Below, piece by piece: positions 28,516 to 37,491 of a stretch of DNA of 64,000 nt. The notes below the pieces were generated by a model that worked only from the letters and a program-made list of their open reading frames with translations, ran no database searches and was not told the origin of the DNA. The position numbers were made by a program, and so were the translations under genes. Numbering within the stretch: position 1 is the first letter of the stretch; every line of letters starts with the position of its first letter. Source of the stretch: Vibrio nereis NBRC 15637. GTDB taxonomy: Bacteria > Pseudomonadota > Gammaproteobacteria > Enterobacterales > Vibrionaceae. Where the stretch lies: NCBI RefSeq assembly GCF_001591105.1, contig NZ_BCUD01000013.1, positions 1-64,000 of the forward strand. The letters are read 5' to 3'.

Positions 28516-31305
28516 ATGGCTCGTATTCCAGACAACCCATTGATCCTGATTGATGGCTCTTCTTATCTATATCGTGCATTTCACGCTTATCCGGGCACCA
28601 TGAGCAATGGTGATATCCCAACCAACGCTGTTTACGGTGTGGTCAACATGCTTCGCAGTATGATGCGTCAATTCAGTAGTGAAAGAATCGCGGTTGTGTT
28701 TGATGCAAAAGGGAAAACATTCCGTGATGAAATGTATACGGAATACAAAGCCAATCGTCCGCCTATGCCAGATGACTTGCGCTGCCAGATAGAACCGTTG
28801 TACGACGTGATTCGCGCCATGGGTTTACCACTAATTTGCATTCCAGGTGTGGAAGCCGATGACGTGATCGGTACGTTGGCATACCAGGCATCACAGCAAG
28901 GTATGCCGGTTTTGATCAGCACGGGCGATAAAGATATGGCGCAGCTGGTGGATGACAACGTTACCCTGATCAATACCATGACGAACGTCGTGATGGATCG
29001 CGAAGGTGTGATTGAGAAATTTGGTATCCCGCCTGAGTTGATCATCGACTATCTCGCGTTGATGGGCGATAAGGTGGATAACATCCCGGGTGTACCAGGC
29101 GTTGGTGATAAAACAGCGACAGCATTACTCCAAGGCATTGGTGGCTTAGACAAGCTGTATGACAACCTTGATGACATCGCACCGCTCGGTTTCCGCGGCT
29201 CCAAGACCATGGCGAAAAAGCTGCTAGACAATAAAGAGAATGCGATGCTTTCTTACCAACTCGCGACCATTAAGTTGGACGTAGAGTTAGAGGAAACCCC
29301 AGACTCTCTGATCAAAACCACGCCAAATAAAGATGAACTGATCAAGCTTTATGGTCAGCTGGTATTCAAATCTTGGCTCAACGAGTTGCTAGATGGTGGT
29401 ACAGGTGTCGTTGAAGCGGTTGAAAAATCGGGTAAAGCTGCATCTTCCGCGAAAAAAGCGCCTGAATTAGACACACCGGCGGTAACTATCGATCGTAGTC
29501 AGTACGAAACGATTCTAGACCAAGAAACTTTCAACGCTTGGTTGGAAAAGCTTAAAGCGGCAGAGGTGTTTGCCTTTGATACTGAAACCGACAGCCTAGA
29601 TTACATGGTCGCGAACCTAGTCGGTTTATCTTTTGCGACAGAAGAAGGTGTCGCGGCTTATGTACCTGTGGCGCACGATTACCTTGATGCACCACAACAG
29701 TTAGAGCGTGACTGGGTGTTGGCGCAGTTAAAACCAATCCTAGAAGACGAGGAGCAAGCCAAAGTCGGGCAGAACCTAAAATACGATGCCAGCGTTTTAG
29801 CGCGATACGGCATTGAAATGAAGGGCATCAAGCACGACACCATGCTCGCGTCTTACGTCTACAACAGTGTCGGCGGTAAGCATGATATGGATAGCCTGGC
29901 ACTGCGTTTCCTTCAGCACAGCTGCATTTCATTTGAACAAATCGCTGGAAAGGGCAAAAAACAGCTCACATTCAACCAGATTGAGTTGGATGAAGCCGCT
30001 CCTTACGCTGCGGAAGACGCGGATGTGACACTGCGTTTGCACAATCGTCTGATCGCGAGTATTGAGAACGATGACAAGTTAAAGGCCATCTACGACGATA
30101 TTGAAATACCGTTGGTGCCAGTGTTATCGCGCATTGAGCGTACTGGTGTGATGATCGATGACATGAAGCTGGCGGCTCAGTCACAAGAAATTGCCCAGCG
30201 TTTGGATGAGCTTGAACAAAAAGCGTATGAAGTGGCGGAACAAGAGTTCAATATGAACTCTCCGAAACAGCTGCAAGCGATCTTATTCGAGAAGATGGGC
30301 CTACCAGTTGTCAAGAAAACCCCATCTGGCACACCTTCGACCAATGAAGAGGTGCTGCAAGAGCTGGCACTGGATTACCCGTTGCCAAAATTGATTCTGG
30401 AATACCGCGGCTTGGCGAAGCTGAAGTCAACTTACACGGATAAGTTGCCGAAGATGATTAACCCAGAGACAGGCCGAGTGCATACGTCTTATCATCAGGC
30501 AGTGACAGCGACAGGTCGTCTATCTTCAACCGATCCAAACTTACAGAACATTCCAATTCGTAACGAAGAAGGTCGCCGCATTCGTCAGGCATTCATTGCC
30601 CCGCATAGCTATAAGATCATGGCTGTCGATTACTCGCAAATTGAACTGCGCATTATGGCCCATCTATCGGGTGATAAAGCCCTGCTTGAAGCCTTCCAGC
30701 AAGGTAAAGATATCCACGCGGCAACGGCTGCCGAAATTATGGGTACAACCATTGATCAAGTGAGCTCTGAACAGCGTCGTCGTGCTAAAGCGGTTAACTT
30801 TGGCCTGATTTACGGTATGAGTGCCTTTGGCCTGGCCAAACAGTTAGGAATTCCTCGCGGTGAAGCGCAAGAATACATGGATCGATACTTCGAGCGTTAC
30901 CCAGGTGTGATGCAATACATGGAAGACACTCGTAGCACGGCTGCAGAGCAGGGCTATGTGGAAACCATTTTTGGTCGTCGACTGCACTTACCTGAGATTA
31001 AATCGCGTAACGGGATGCGCCGCAAAGCAGCTGAGCGTGCGGCGATTAACGCACCAATGCAAGGTACCGCTGCCGATATCATCAAAAAAGCCATGTTGCT
31101 TGTGGATGAGTGGATTCAAAAAGAAGGTGATGGTCGCGTGAAGCTACTGATGCAGGTGCACGATGAATTGGTCTTCGAAGTGCAAGAGTCATCTTTGGCC
31201 GAAATTGAAAGTAAAGTACAACAATTGATGGAATCAGCAGCACAGCTAGATGTGCCATTAATTGCTGAAGCTGGTCACGGTGACAACTGGGATCAAGCGC
31301 ATTAG
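28516..31305 (+). CDS. polA: DNA polymerase I
   Basis: A 929-residue enzyme for gap filling and primer removal, the same length as in E. coli. Residues 1-290 are the 5'-3' flap nuclease ([38 protein letters not shown]). Residues 325-515 are an intact 3'-5' proofreading domain ([13 protein letters not shown] with the catalytic Asp/Glu). The polymerase motifs are A ([16 protein letters not shown]), B ([20 protein letters not shown]) and C ([10 protein letters not shown]). The ribosome binding site is weak (TAAAAGA), and a stronger one (GGAGGAG) upstream serves a tiny ORF, so translation may be modulated. Confidence 0.98.
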   Translation: MARIPDNPLILIDGSSYLYRAFHAYPGTMSNGDIPTNAVYGVVNMLRSMMRQFSSERIAVVFDAKGKTFRDEMYTEYKANRPPMPDDLRCQIEPLYDVIRAMGLPLICIPGVEADDVIGTLAYQASQQGMPVLISTGDKDMAQLVDDNVTLINTMTNVVMDREGVIEKFGIPPELIIDYLALMGDKVDNIPGVPGVGDKTATALLQGIGGLDKLYDNLDDIAPLGFRGSKTMAKKLLDNKENAMLSYQLATIKLDVELEETPDSLIKTTPNKDELIKLYGQLVFKSWLNELLDGGTGVVEAVEKSGKAASSAKKAPELDTPAVTIDRSQYETILDQETFNAWLEKLKAAEVFAFDTETDSLDYMVANLVGLSFATEEGVAAYVPVAHDYLDAPQQLERDWVLAQLKPILEDEEQAKVGQNLKYDASVLARYGIEMKGIKHDTMLASYVYNSVGGKHDMDSLALRFLQHSCISFEQIAGKGKKQLTFNQIELDEAAPYAAEDADVTLRLHNRLIASIENDDKLKAIYDDIEIPLVPVLSRIERTGVMIDDMKLAAQSQEIAQRLDELEQKAYEVAEQEFNMNSPKQLQAILFEKMGLPVVKKTPSGTPSTNEEVLQELALDYPLPKLILEYRGLAKLKSTYTDKLPKMINPETGRVHTSYHQAVTATGRLSSTDPNLQNIPIRNEEGRRIRQAFIAPHSYKIMAVDYSQIELRIMAHLSGDKALLEAFQQGKDIHAATAAEIMGTTIDQVSSEQRRRAKAVNFGLIYGMSAFGLAKQLGIPRGEAQEYMDRYFERYPGVMQYMEDTRSTAAEQGYVETIFGRRLHLPEIKSRNGMRRKAAERAAINAPMQGTAADIIKKAMLLVDEWIQKEGDGRVKLLMQVHDELVFEVQESSLAEIESKVQQLMESAAQLDVPLIAEAGHGDNWDQAH

Positions 31306-31338
31306 ACGTTTATTGACCAATATTGACCTTTAAACATG

Positions 31339-31367
31339 AGCTGGCGCACAAACGCCAGCTTTTTTTT
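31339..31367 (+). terminator. Terminator after polA
   Basis: The stem AGCTGGCG/CGCCAGCT with loop CACAAA is followed by seven T. Confidence 0.92.
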
Positions 31368-31445
31368 ACCCCTAAAAAAGTTTGAGGTGGTTATTGATAA
31401 ATGTAGTTTAATAAAACTTTAATGAAAAAAACTTACAAAAATAGT

Positions 31446-31473
31446 TTGCATCTCTGACCAATTGTTGTACATT
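31446..31473 (+). promoter_or_regulatory. Promoter of spf
   Basis: TTGCAT (31446-31451), 16 bp, then TACATT (31468-31473), eight bases before the conserved RNA start GTAGGGTAC. Confidence 0.7.
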
Positions 31474-31480
31474 AAACGGC

Positions 31481-31588
31481 GTAGGGTACAGAGGTAAGAT
31501 GTTCTATCTTTCAGACCTTTTGTTTCACGTTATTGGATTAGGCTGATTCAGCCGCCCCAGTCAGCCTTTTGACTGGGGCGTTTTTTAT
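31481..31588 (+). ncRNA. spf: Spot 42 small RNA
   Basis: The 5' part, GTAGGGTACAGAGGTAAGAT then GTTCTATCTTTCAGACCTTTT, is identical to E. coli Spot 42, and the 3' end is the conserved terminator GCCCCAGTCA/TGACTGGGGC plus T run. Only the middle differs. Spot 42 is an Hfq-dependent, CRP-repressed RNA that shuts down secondary carbon-use genes when glucose is present. It sits between polA and engB as in E. coli. Confidence 0.98.
31499..31546 (+). CDS. 15-residue SpfP-like peptide encoded by Spot 42
   Basis: Within Spot 42, ATG 31499 opens MFYLSDLLFHVIGLG, stop at 31544-31546. This nearly matches the 15-residue SpfP protein reported from E. coli Spot 42, even across the variable central part. 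GAGGTAA lies just upstream as ribosome binding site. Conservation of the reading frame through the diverged region favours real translation. Confidence 0.6.
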   Translation: MFYLSDLLFHVIGLG

Positions 31589-31860
31589 TGTGGCAAAGAA
31601 AAATCCAACCAGTGCTCCGCCGCAACGCTCCTCATTCACATCACCAAAGCTCAACTCGACTGTTTCTGTCCTGAATTGAAAGTTAGACAAATTTTGTAAG
31701 AAAACTCCAATCACAGTTTGGTTATTTTTAGCTATAACCCAAGTAAAGCACTGTCGTGAGACTATTTATTAAATGCATCAAGATCAATGTATTAGGTTTG
31801 TTTTGGTAAAGAAATGAGCCCGTTTTTATCTTTGAGTGAGGGATTGCAATAAAGGAGCGA

Positions 31861-31938
31861 TTGAACAATGCTAAACAAATAATAACTATTACCTCCTATT
31901 TCTCTCCCGTTTCCCCGCCAGGATGGTGGGGATTTTTG
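31861..31938 (+). ncRNA. Candidate short C/U-rich small RNA downstream of spf
   Basis: A promoter-like TTGAAC-17 bp-AACTAT (31861-31889) precedes a C/U-rich stretch with CCTCC and CTCTCCC and a good terminator at 31913-31937 (CCCCGCC/GGTGGGG plus five T). The RNA would be about 45 nt with an unpaired 5' arm complementary to Shine-Dalgarno sequences. A Vibrio RNA called VSsrna24 has been reported a few hundred nt downstream of spf in Aliivibrio salmonicida; this fits by place, but I cannot compare sequences. Nothing else is seen in 31589-32043. Confidence 0.5.
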
Positions 31939-32043
31939 TATCTATAGCTTTCTATTCACAACAAGGGGCTGTAAAAGCGGTGCAAATAAAAAGCCCCACT
32001 ATTAATAGTGAGGCCAATTTAAAAGAGTGAGCGCTTTGGGACG

Positions 32044-32709
32044 TTACTCTTGCTCGTCGCTTTGTTGCTCTTCTTGGACGATTTCTTCCGTTAGCTCTTC
32101 AGCGAATGCTGGCGCGAACCATTCATCCAGTTTGTTGCGCAGCACATCCACACCGAGGCCTTTTAATGAAGAAAACGCCGCAACGCTGACATCACCACCA
32201 AAGCCGACAGCATCTTGCTTGATCTTCAGAACCTGAGCTTTGCGCGCTCCGCTCTTCAGTTTGTCTGCTTTAGTCAGAAGCACTTGCACAGGAATACCAC
32301 TGTCTACCGCCCAGTAGATTAATTGCTGGTCGAGGTCTTTCATTGGATGACGGATGTCCATCAATACAACCAGCCCTTTCAGACATTGGCGTTTTTGCAG
32401 GTACTCGCCCAGCGACTTTTGCCACTTTTTCTTCATTTCGAGTGGTACTTGTGCAAAGCCGTATCCTGGTAAATCCACAATGTGGCAACCATCGGTTACT
32501 TTGAATAAGTTAATAAGCTGAGTTCGGCCCGGTGTCTTACTGGTTTTGGCCAAACTTTTTTGGTTTGTCAGGCGATTTAACGAACTAGACTTACCGGCGT
32601 TGGAACGTCCTGCGAACGCAACTTCGATACCTTCATCTTCAGGCAAATGACGAATATCAGGTGCGCTGGTGATGAAATGGGTGTTTTGATAATGAATTTT
32701 TACGCTCAC
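32044..32709 (-). CDS. engB: Ribosome biogenesis GTPase EngB (YihA/YsxC)
   Basis: A GTPase of about 221 residues needed for 50S subunit assembly. G-motifs are visible: G1 [11 protein letters not shown]2 [11 protein letters not shown]3 [10 protein letters not shown]4 LLTKADKL and the G5-like FSSLKG. The C-terminal tail is strongly acidic ([18 protein letters not shown]). I prefer the GTG at 32709 (GGAG spaced 6 nt) over the ATG at 32721, because the family starts MSVKIHYQ. It is divergent from the cytochrome c4 gene. The long 3' gap before it holds spf. Confidence 0.95.
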   Translation of the reverse strand: MSVKIHYQNTHFITSAPDIRHLPEDEGIEVAFAGRSNAGKSSSLNRLTNQKSLAKTSKTPGRTQLINLFKVTDGCHIVDLPGYGFAQVPLEMKKKWQKSLGEYLQKRQCLKGLVVLMDIRHPMKDLDQQLIYWAVDSGIPVQVLLTKADKLKSGARKAQVLKIKQDAVGFGGDVSVAAFSSLKGLGVDVLRNKLDEWFAPAFAEELTEEIVQEEQQSDEQE

Positions 32710-32857
32710 TGTTAACTCCATCTCGACTTTGTGTAGTCGATTGATTACTTTTTTGTGAAATTGTGTAAAATAACCGTGCTCGGCATAAGGTCGCCTATTG
32801 TACCATGAGTGTTAACGCAGAGTGGTACTGGAAGCTTGATAATTATAATGGAATGTC

Positions 32858-33475
32858 ATGAAGAAATTAGCGCTAATCTTGAGTCTTTTAGCCAGCTGCT
32901 CTGTGTGGGCCCAAGGCAGCATTGAAGCTGGTAAAGCAAAATCCCAAACTTGTGTTGCCTGCCATGGTGCTGATGGCAACAGTCAACTCGCAATGTACCC
33001 TAAACTTGCAGGTCAGCATGCTAAATATATTGAGAAGCAGCTGAAAGACCTGAAGCTGGGTATGACTAGTAATGGTAAGCAAGGTCGTTACGACCCTGTT
33101 ATGAGTGGTATGGCAATGCCACTGTCAGAGCAAGACATGAAAGATCTTGCGGCTTACTACTCATCTCTGCCTATCTCGCATAACACAACACCGGAAAATG
33201 TTGTGGAGCAAGGCAAAACGCTATACACAGCAGGTGACGCAGAGCGTGGCCTAACTGCTTGTATTGCTTGTCACGGTCCACGTGGTAATGGTACAGAGCT
33301 GTCAGGTTTTCCTAAGATCTCTGGCCAGCATGCAGATTACATCAAAGCTCAGCTAGAAAAATTCCGCGACGAAAACCGTGGGAACGACATGAACGCGATG
33401 ATGCGTGATGTAGCTAAAAAGCTGACAGATGAAGATATTGCAGTTCTTTCTAAATACGTTGGTGGCCTGCACTAA
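32858..33475 (+). CDS. Cytochrome c4 (di-heme)
   Basis: A 205-residue periplasmic electron carrier with a Sec signal peptide (residues 1-18, ending SVWAQ) and two heme domains, each with a CxxCH motif: TCVACHGADGN near residue 32 and ACIACHGPRGNG near residue 137. Distal methionines occur in GMAMPL and in NAMMRD. The family donates electrons to cytochrome oxidases. It is divergent from engB, as in other Vibrio and in Pseudomonas. Confidence 0.93.
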   Translation: MKKLALILSLLASCSVWAQGSIEAGKAKSQTCVACHGADGNSQLAMYPKLAGQHAKYIEKQLKDLKLGMTSNGKQGRYDPVMSGMAMPLSEQDMKDLAAYYSSLPISHNTTPENVVEQGKTLYTAGDAERGLTACIACHGPRGNGTELSGFPKISGQHADYIKAQLEKFRDENRGNDMNAMMRDVAKKLTDEDIAVLSKYVGGLH

Positions 33476-33508
33476 GCCCTACTTATTCGTTCGAGCACAG
33501 TTGTAATG

Positions 33509-33538
33509 AAAAAGCCCAGAGTTCTCTCTGGGCTTTTT
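33509..33538 (+). terminator. Terminator after cytochrome c4
   Basis: The stem AAAAGCCCAGAG/CTCTGGGCTTTT with loop TTCT is followed by T. Confidence 0.9.
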
Positions 33539-33750
33539 CATTTGATCGCGGTCACACTGATAGATTGGCGTGCTTTTCTCATCTTTCTCATTACTTTGTG
33601 CGAGATCGTCCATTCAATTGACCAAATATAAGAAACCCTGTGTTGTAATTGATTGAAGTTAAAAGCTTTATGAAATTTGACGAAATTTAAGCGTCACTTT
33701 TTGCTTCGATGGATTGTATCAATCAACCAGAGCGTTAAAGTATCTACATC

Positions 33751-34086
33751 GGCAGGGGTGCTGATACAGGAAAGCAGACCATGATGGTCTCAAGGGATGT
33801 GAGTTCTACTCGCAAGTAAGAAAAGGAAAGGGTAGGCAGGATGCTTACCAGATAGGGATGGTCAACTTGTCTAATGGTTTAGACAGTAACAAGGATCAGG
33901 CGAAGGAATCGCCGAAATACAGGAAGTAAAAAAGGATAGCCAAAACTCACTAGGATGGTGAACAACGACACCTTTTTGCAGGGAAAGCACAAAAAACAAA
34001 AGGACATTTGGTGCACTAACATGAGTGCAACACAGTTTCGCCAATAGGCACTTAGAAAGCGATGGGTTTACCTATCGCTTTTTTTA
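33751..34086 (+). ncRNA. CsrB/CsrC-family CsrA-binding small RNA
   Basis: The gap carries about 12 AGGA or AGGGA motifs in 300 nt, many in small hairpin loops (for example GGCGA-AGGAA-TCGCC), and ends with a strong terminator (AAGCGATGGG/CCTATCGCTT plus T run, 34057-34085). This is the hallmark of RNAs that sequester CsrA; Vibrio has several (CsrB, C, D), and I cannot say which this is. The 5' end near 33751 is estimated; the -10 may be TATCTA at 33741. The stretch 33539-33740 upstream is AT-rich, shows no gene and presumably holds VarA control sites. Confidence 0.88.
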
Positions 34087-34184
34087 TTGGTTAATTTTAT
34101 TAAATTGACGATTATTTGCACAAGAGTACTCCACTCCAAAGCCAGTTTCTGGTATGTTTCGCATCCCTGTTTGGAGATGTAACA

Positions 34185-34823
34185 ATGCACAATTGCCCAC
34201 TTTGTCATAGCTTGGATACCCAACATTACTTTGAAGATAAGCGTCGTGCGTATCTTCAATGTATGCAATGTGAGCTCGTGTTCGTCAATCCAGAACAAAG
34301 ACTGGATGCAGAGGCTGAAAAAGCCCACTACGATATGCATGAAAACGATCCAAACGATGAAGGCTATCGACGCTTTTTATCTCGGGTTGCTGACCCCATG
34401 TTAGAACGCATCGCCCCTGCATCTGAAGGGATAGATTTTGGCTGTGGCCCAGGTCCAACGTTATCATTAATGTTGGAAGAACAGGGCCATGCTATGAGTT
34501 TGTACGATATCTACTACCAACCAGAGAGAACGGTATTAGATAAACAGTATGACTTTATGACGTCCACAGAAGTGATCGAGCACTTATACGAGCCCGATAC
34601 TGTGTGGCAGCAATGGTTAAATTTGGTTAAGCCAGGTGGCTGGATTGGTCTTATGACCAAGATGGTCATCAATGTCGAAGCGTTTGCAAGCTGGCACTAT
34701 AAAAATGACCCAACTCATGTGGTTTTCTTTAGTCGCCGAACGTTTCAGTACTTGGCAGAGCGGGATCAGCTCGAGCTTGAATTTATTGGTAATGATGTAA
34801 TTTTACTGAGGAAGCCCCAGTAA
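34185..34823 (+). CDS. SAM-dependent methyltransferase with N-terminal zinc ribbon
   Basis: A 212-residue protein. Residues 1-30 carry two Cys pairs (CPLC and CMQC), a likely zinc ribbon. Residues 75-190 form a class I methyltransferase domain (GIDFGCGPGPTLSLMLEEQGH as SAM site, MTSTEVIEHLYEPD, VKPGGWIGLMTKM). The substrate is unknown. I start at ATG 34185, preceded by TGGAGA, where the zinc ribbon begins. The stop overlaps the yihI start by 1 nt. Confidence 0.88.
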   Translation: MHNCPLCHSLDTQHYFEDKRRAYLQCMQCELVFVNPEQRLDAEAEKAHYDMHENDPNDEGYRRFLSRVADPMLERIAPASEGIDFGCGPGPTLSLMLEEQGHAMSLYDIYYQPERTVLDKQYDFMTSTEVIEHLYEPDTVWQQWLNLVKPGGWIGLMTKMVINVEAFASWHYKNDPTHVVFFSRRTFQYLAERDQLELEFIGNDVILLRKPQ

Positions 34824-35383
34824 TGAGCCGTAGTAAGAAAGCAAGATCAGGTGGTAACGTCGACGTAGTCGTTGTTCGTAACCGTACACAGTCAGACGTG
34901 GAAGGACGTCTACGTAAAAGAGAGAAAAAGCGCAAAGGTCTAAAGACAGGTGCGCGCAACTCTGAAGCTAAAGCACAAAAGCAACAAAGCGCAGGTCAAA
35001 AACAGGACCCACGCCTTGGTAGCAAGAAAAAAATTCCTCTAGTCGTTGAAGCGCCGAAAAAACTGAGCAAAGCCGATCGTCGTGCTAACGCTGAGAAAGA
35101 GCTGGAAATGCTAGAGAACGATGCGCAACTAAACGTGCTTCTCGACCGTCTAGACAACGGTGATAGCCTAGGTGCAGGTCTGCAAAAATACGTAGACGAG
35201 AAACTAGAGCGCATTGAAGTGCTTATGAAGCAGCTTGGTCTCTACGAAGAAGAGCCAGCGGAAGAAGAGTGCGAAGAAGAAGTGGTAGAAACCGCGCCGA
35301 AAAAAGCGAGTAAGAAAGTCGCGACTGATGACGATCTGCTATCGCAATTTGAAGATTTGGATCTGAACCAATTTAAAGGATAA
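34823..35383 (+). CDS. yihI: Der GTPase-activating protein YihI
   Basis: A 186-residue protein that stimulates the GTPase Der (EngA) and modulates ribosome assembly. The N-terminal 70 residues are highly basic (GRLRKREKKRKGLKTGARNS), the middle holds the conserved helical core (RANAEKELEMLENDAQLNVL, GLQKYVDEKLERIEVLMKQL), and the C-terminal 50 residues are acidic. It is joined to the methyltransferase (TAATG overlap) and followed by the DUF2489 gene after 9 nt. Confidence 0.94.
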   Translation: MSRSKKARSGGNVDVVVVRNRTQSDVEGRLRKREKKRKGLKTGARNSEAKAQKQQSAGQKQDPRLGSKKKIPLVVEAPKKLSKADRRANAEKELEMLENDAQLNVLLDRLDNGDSLGAGLQKYVDEKLERIEVLMKQLGLYEEEPAEEECEEEVVETAPKKASKKVATDDDLLSQFEDLDLNQFKG

Positions 35384-35392
35384 GAGCCTGTT

Positions 35393-35881
35393 ATGAACGT
35401 AACCTTGTTAGCCATTGCTGGTGGAGTCATTATTCTCGGCCTAGCGTCTTATGCAGGTTACCTTCTGCTCCAGCTTAAAAAGCAAAAGGAGTTGCAAGAG
35501 CAGCATAAGCAATTGGCGATTGAAAAGCGCAACGCCAATATCTTCGAGAGTGTGAGTGTCTTGTGTTTGGCCGGGATCCAAGGTCAGTGTGATTTGTCTG
35601 AGATCAGTATCCGTGTGTATAACATCATGGACTATGTTCAAGGTGAAGAGCGCGTTGATTTTGATAAAGAGTATCCAGCCACTTCAGAACTGTTTCATAT
35701 CGTAAAAGATATGCCGCGCGGTGACGAACGTCAAAACCTGGCAAAGAAAGAGCGTATGCAACAAAATCTAGCGCGTCACAAGGCGGAATCTCGTCTGCAA
35801 GATGCCATTATCGAAGAATTGAAACTGCTTCATAAAAAGGTGCAGCCTTTAAATAATCAGATCAACATCCAAATGATCTAG
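35393..35881 (+). CDS. DUF2489 membrane-anchored protein
   Basis: A 162-residue protein with one N-terminal transmembrane helix (LLAIAGGVIILGLASYAGYLLL), then a soluble helical domain of the DUF2489 type (VSVLCLAGIQGQCDLSEISIRVYNI near the middle). The function is unknown. It follows yihI and precedes hemN, an order shared by gammaproteobacteria, and is probably co-transcribed with yihI. Confidence 0.85.
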   Translation: MNVTLLAIAGGVIILGLASYAGYLLLQLKKQKELQEQHKQLAIEKRNANIFESVSVLCLAGIQGQCDLSEISIRVYNIMDYVQGEERVDFDKEYPATSELFHIVKDMPRGDERQNLAKKERMQQNLARHKAESRLQDAIIEELKLLHKKVQPLNNQINIQMI

Positions 35882-36056
35882 AGAAAGCCCGATTACTTTC
35901 TATTCTTACTAAGTGATCGGGTTATCAAATCTTAGCTTTGTTAACTAAAAAGCGAACTGTCTAGCAACGAGTGCACTTTGTGTATGGCAAAATAGCCGCC
36001 TATTGATGAAGGCTTAGTCGCCGGACATTTATTACAGCCCAAACGGAAACAACATT

Positions 36057-37445
36057 ATGTCGCAGCAAGTTGTCGCAAGTCAGCAAATAGTGTGGGACCA
36101 AGCAGTTCTTGATAAATACAACTACTCCGGACCACGTTACACCTCATATCCGACCGCGTTGGAGTTCCATGAGGCGTTTACTATTGCCGATTATGATATG
36201 GCGTGTACCGAATACCCAGAGCGACCACTGTCTCTCTACATTCACATTCCGTTTTGCCATAAGCTTTGTTACTACTGCGGCTGTAATAAAGTCATCACGC
36301 GTCACTCGCACAAAGCAGATGAATACCTAGACGTTTTAGAGCTGGAAATCCGCACGCGAGCAGCCTTACTGCATGGTCGTAAGGTTACCCAATTGCACTT
36401 TGGCGGCGGTACTCCGACCTTCTTGAGCAAAGCGCAGATCAGTCGTTTAATGGCCATTCTGCGTGGTGAGTTTTGCTTTGAATCTGACGCCGAAATCAGC
36501 ATCGAAGTCGACCCGCGTGAAATCGAACTCGATGTGCTGGACCACCTTCGTGGCGAAGGGTTTAACCGTCTGAGTATCGGTGTACAAGACTTCAACAAAG
36601 AAGTGCAAAAGCTGGTGAACCGTGAGCAAGACGAAGAGTTTATCTTCGCCATGGTTGAACGCGCTAAGCAGCTTGGTTTCCGCTCAACCAACTTAGATTT
36701 GATTTATGGCCTGCCAAAGCAAACCAAAGAGTCGTTTGCCAAGACGCTGAGCCAAGTGTTGGAGATGCAACCAGGTCGTCTATCCGTATTTAACTACGCG
36801 CACATGCCACAACTCTTCGCTGCGCAGCGTAAAATCAAAGATGAAGATTTGCCTTTAGCTGAAGAGAAGATGACGATCTTGCAAGATACCATCAGCACAC
36901 TGACAGGTGCGGGATACCAGTTCATCGGCATGGACCACTTTGCTCTGCCGGATGACGAGCTCGCGGTTGCGCAGCGTAACGGCATATTGCACCGCAATTT
37001 CCAGGGTTACACCACTCAAGGTGAATGTGACTTAGTTGGCTTTGGTGTATCGGCGATTTCCATGATCGGTAACGCGTACGCGCAAAACCAAAAAGAGCTG
37101 AAAAAGTACTACGCGCAAGTCGGTGAGCAGCGTCATGCTTTATGGAAAGGTGTCGCGCTGGACAATGACGACTTGCTACGCCGCGAAGTTATCAAGCAAC
37201 TAATCTGTAACTTTAAGTTGGATAAAACCGCTATTGAGTCAGGTTTTGAGGTTAACTTTAATCAATACTTCAAAGAAGACTTAGGTCTACTGCAAACCTT
37301 TATTGATGACCAGTTGGTTGAAGTGGATGACAGCGAGATCCGAGTCACACTGCGTGGACGTTTGTTAATCCGCAATATTTGTATGTGTTTTGATAAGTAC
37401 CTACGTGCCAAAGCGCGTCAGCAACAGTTTTCTCGCGTGATTTAA
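36057..37445 (+). CDS. hemN: Oxygen-independent coproporphyrinogen III oxidase HemN
   Basis: A 462-residue radical SAM enzyme that decarboxylates coproporphyrinogen III without oxygen. The cluster motif CHKLCYYCGCNKV (CxxxCxxCxC) is near residue 65. The blocks HFGGGTPTFLS, LSIGVQDFNKEVQ and FNYAHMPQLFAAQRKI separate true HemN from HemW-like relatives. It serves anaerobic heme synthesis together with hemB. I see no convincing FNR box in the 175-nt leader. Confidence 0.96.
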   Translation: MSQQVVASQQIVWDQAVLDKYNYSGPRYTSYPTALEFHEAFTIADYDMACTEYPERPLSLYIHIPFCHKLCYYCGCNKVITRHSHKADEYLDVLELEIRTRAALLHGRKVTQLHFGGGTPTFLSKAQISRLMAILRGEFCFESDAEISIEVDPREIELDVLDHLRGEGFNRLSIGVQDFNKEVQKLVNREQDEEFIFAMVERAKQLGFRSTNLDLIYGLPKQTKESFAKTLSQVLEMQPGRLSVFNYAHMPQLFAAQRKIKDEDLPLAEEKMTILQDTISTLTGAGYQFIGMDHFALPDDELAVAQRNGILHRNFQGYTTQGECDLVGFGVSAISMIGNAYAQNQKELKKYYAQVGEQRHALWKGVALDNDDLLRREVIKQLICNFKLDKTAIESGFEVNFNQYFKEDLGLLQTFIDDQLVEVDDSEIRVTLRGRLLIRNICMCFDKYLRAKARQQQFSRVI

Positions 37446-37460
37446 CCGAGCAACTAATTG

Positions 37461-37488
37461 AAAAAGCCACCGATTAAGGTGGCTTTTT
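37461..37488. terminator. Bidirectional terminator (hemN / ilvY)
   Basis: The stem AAAAAGCCACC/GGTGGCTTTTT with loop GATTAA lies between converging genes. Confidence 0.9.
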
Positions 37489-37491
37489 GCG

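Noticed and set aside
28335..28553. A 72-codon ORF overlapping the polA start
   Set aside because: It runs through the DnaA-box region and into polA in another frame; no coding pattern.
31511..31535. parS-like TGTTTCACGT inside spf
   Set aside because: Only the left half matches; the right half reads TATTGG.
35911..35927. FNR box before hemN (GTGATCGGGTTATCAA)
   Set aside because: The spacing between half-sites is 6, not the 4 required by FNR; more likely part of a weak hairpin after the DUF2489 gene.
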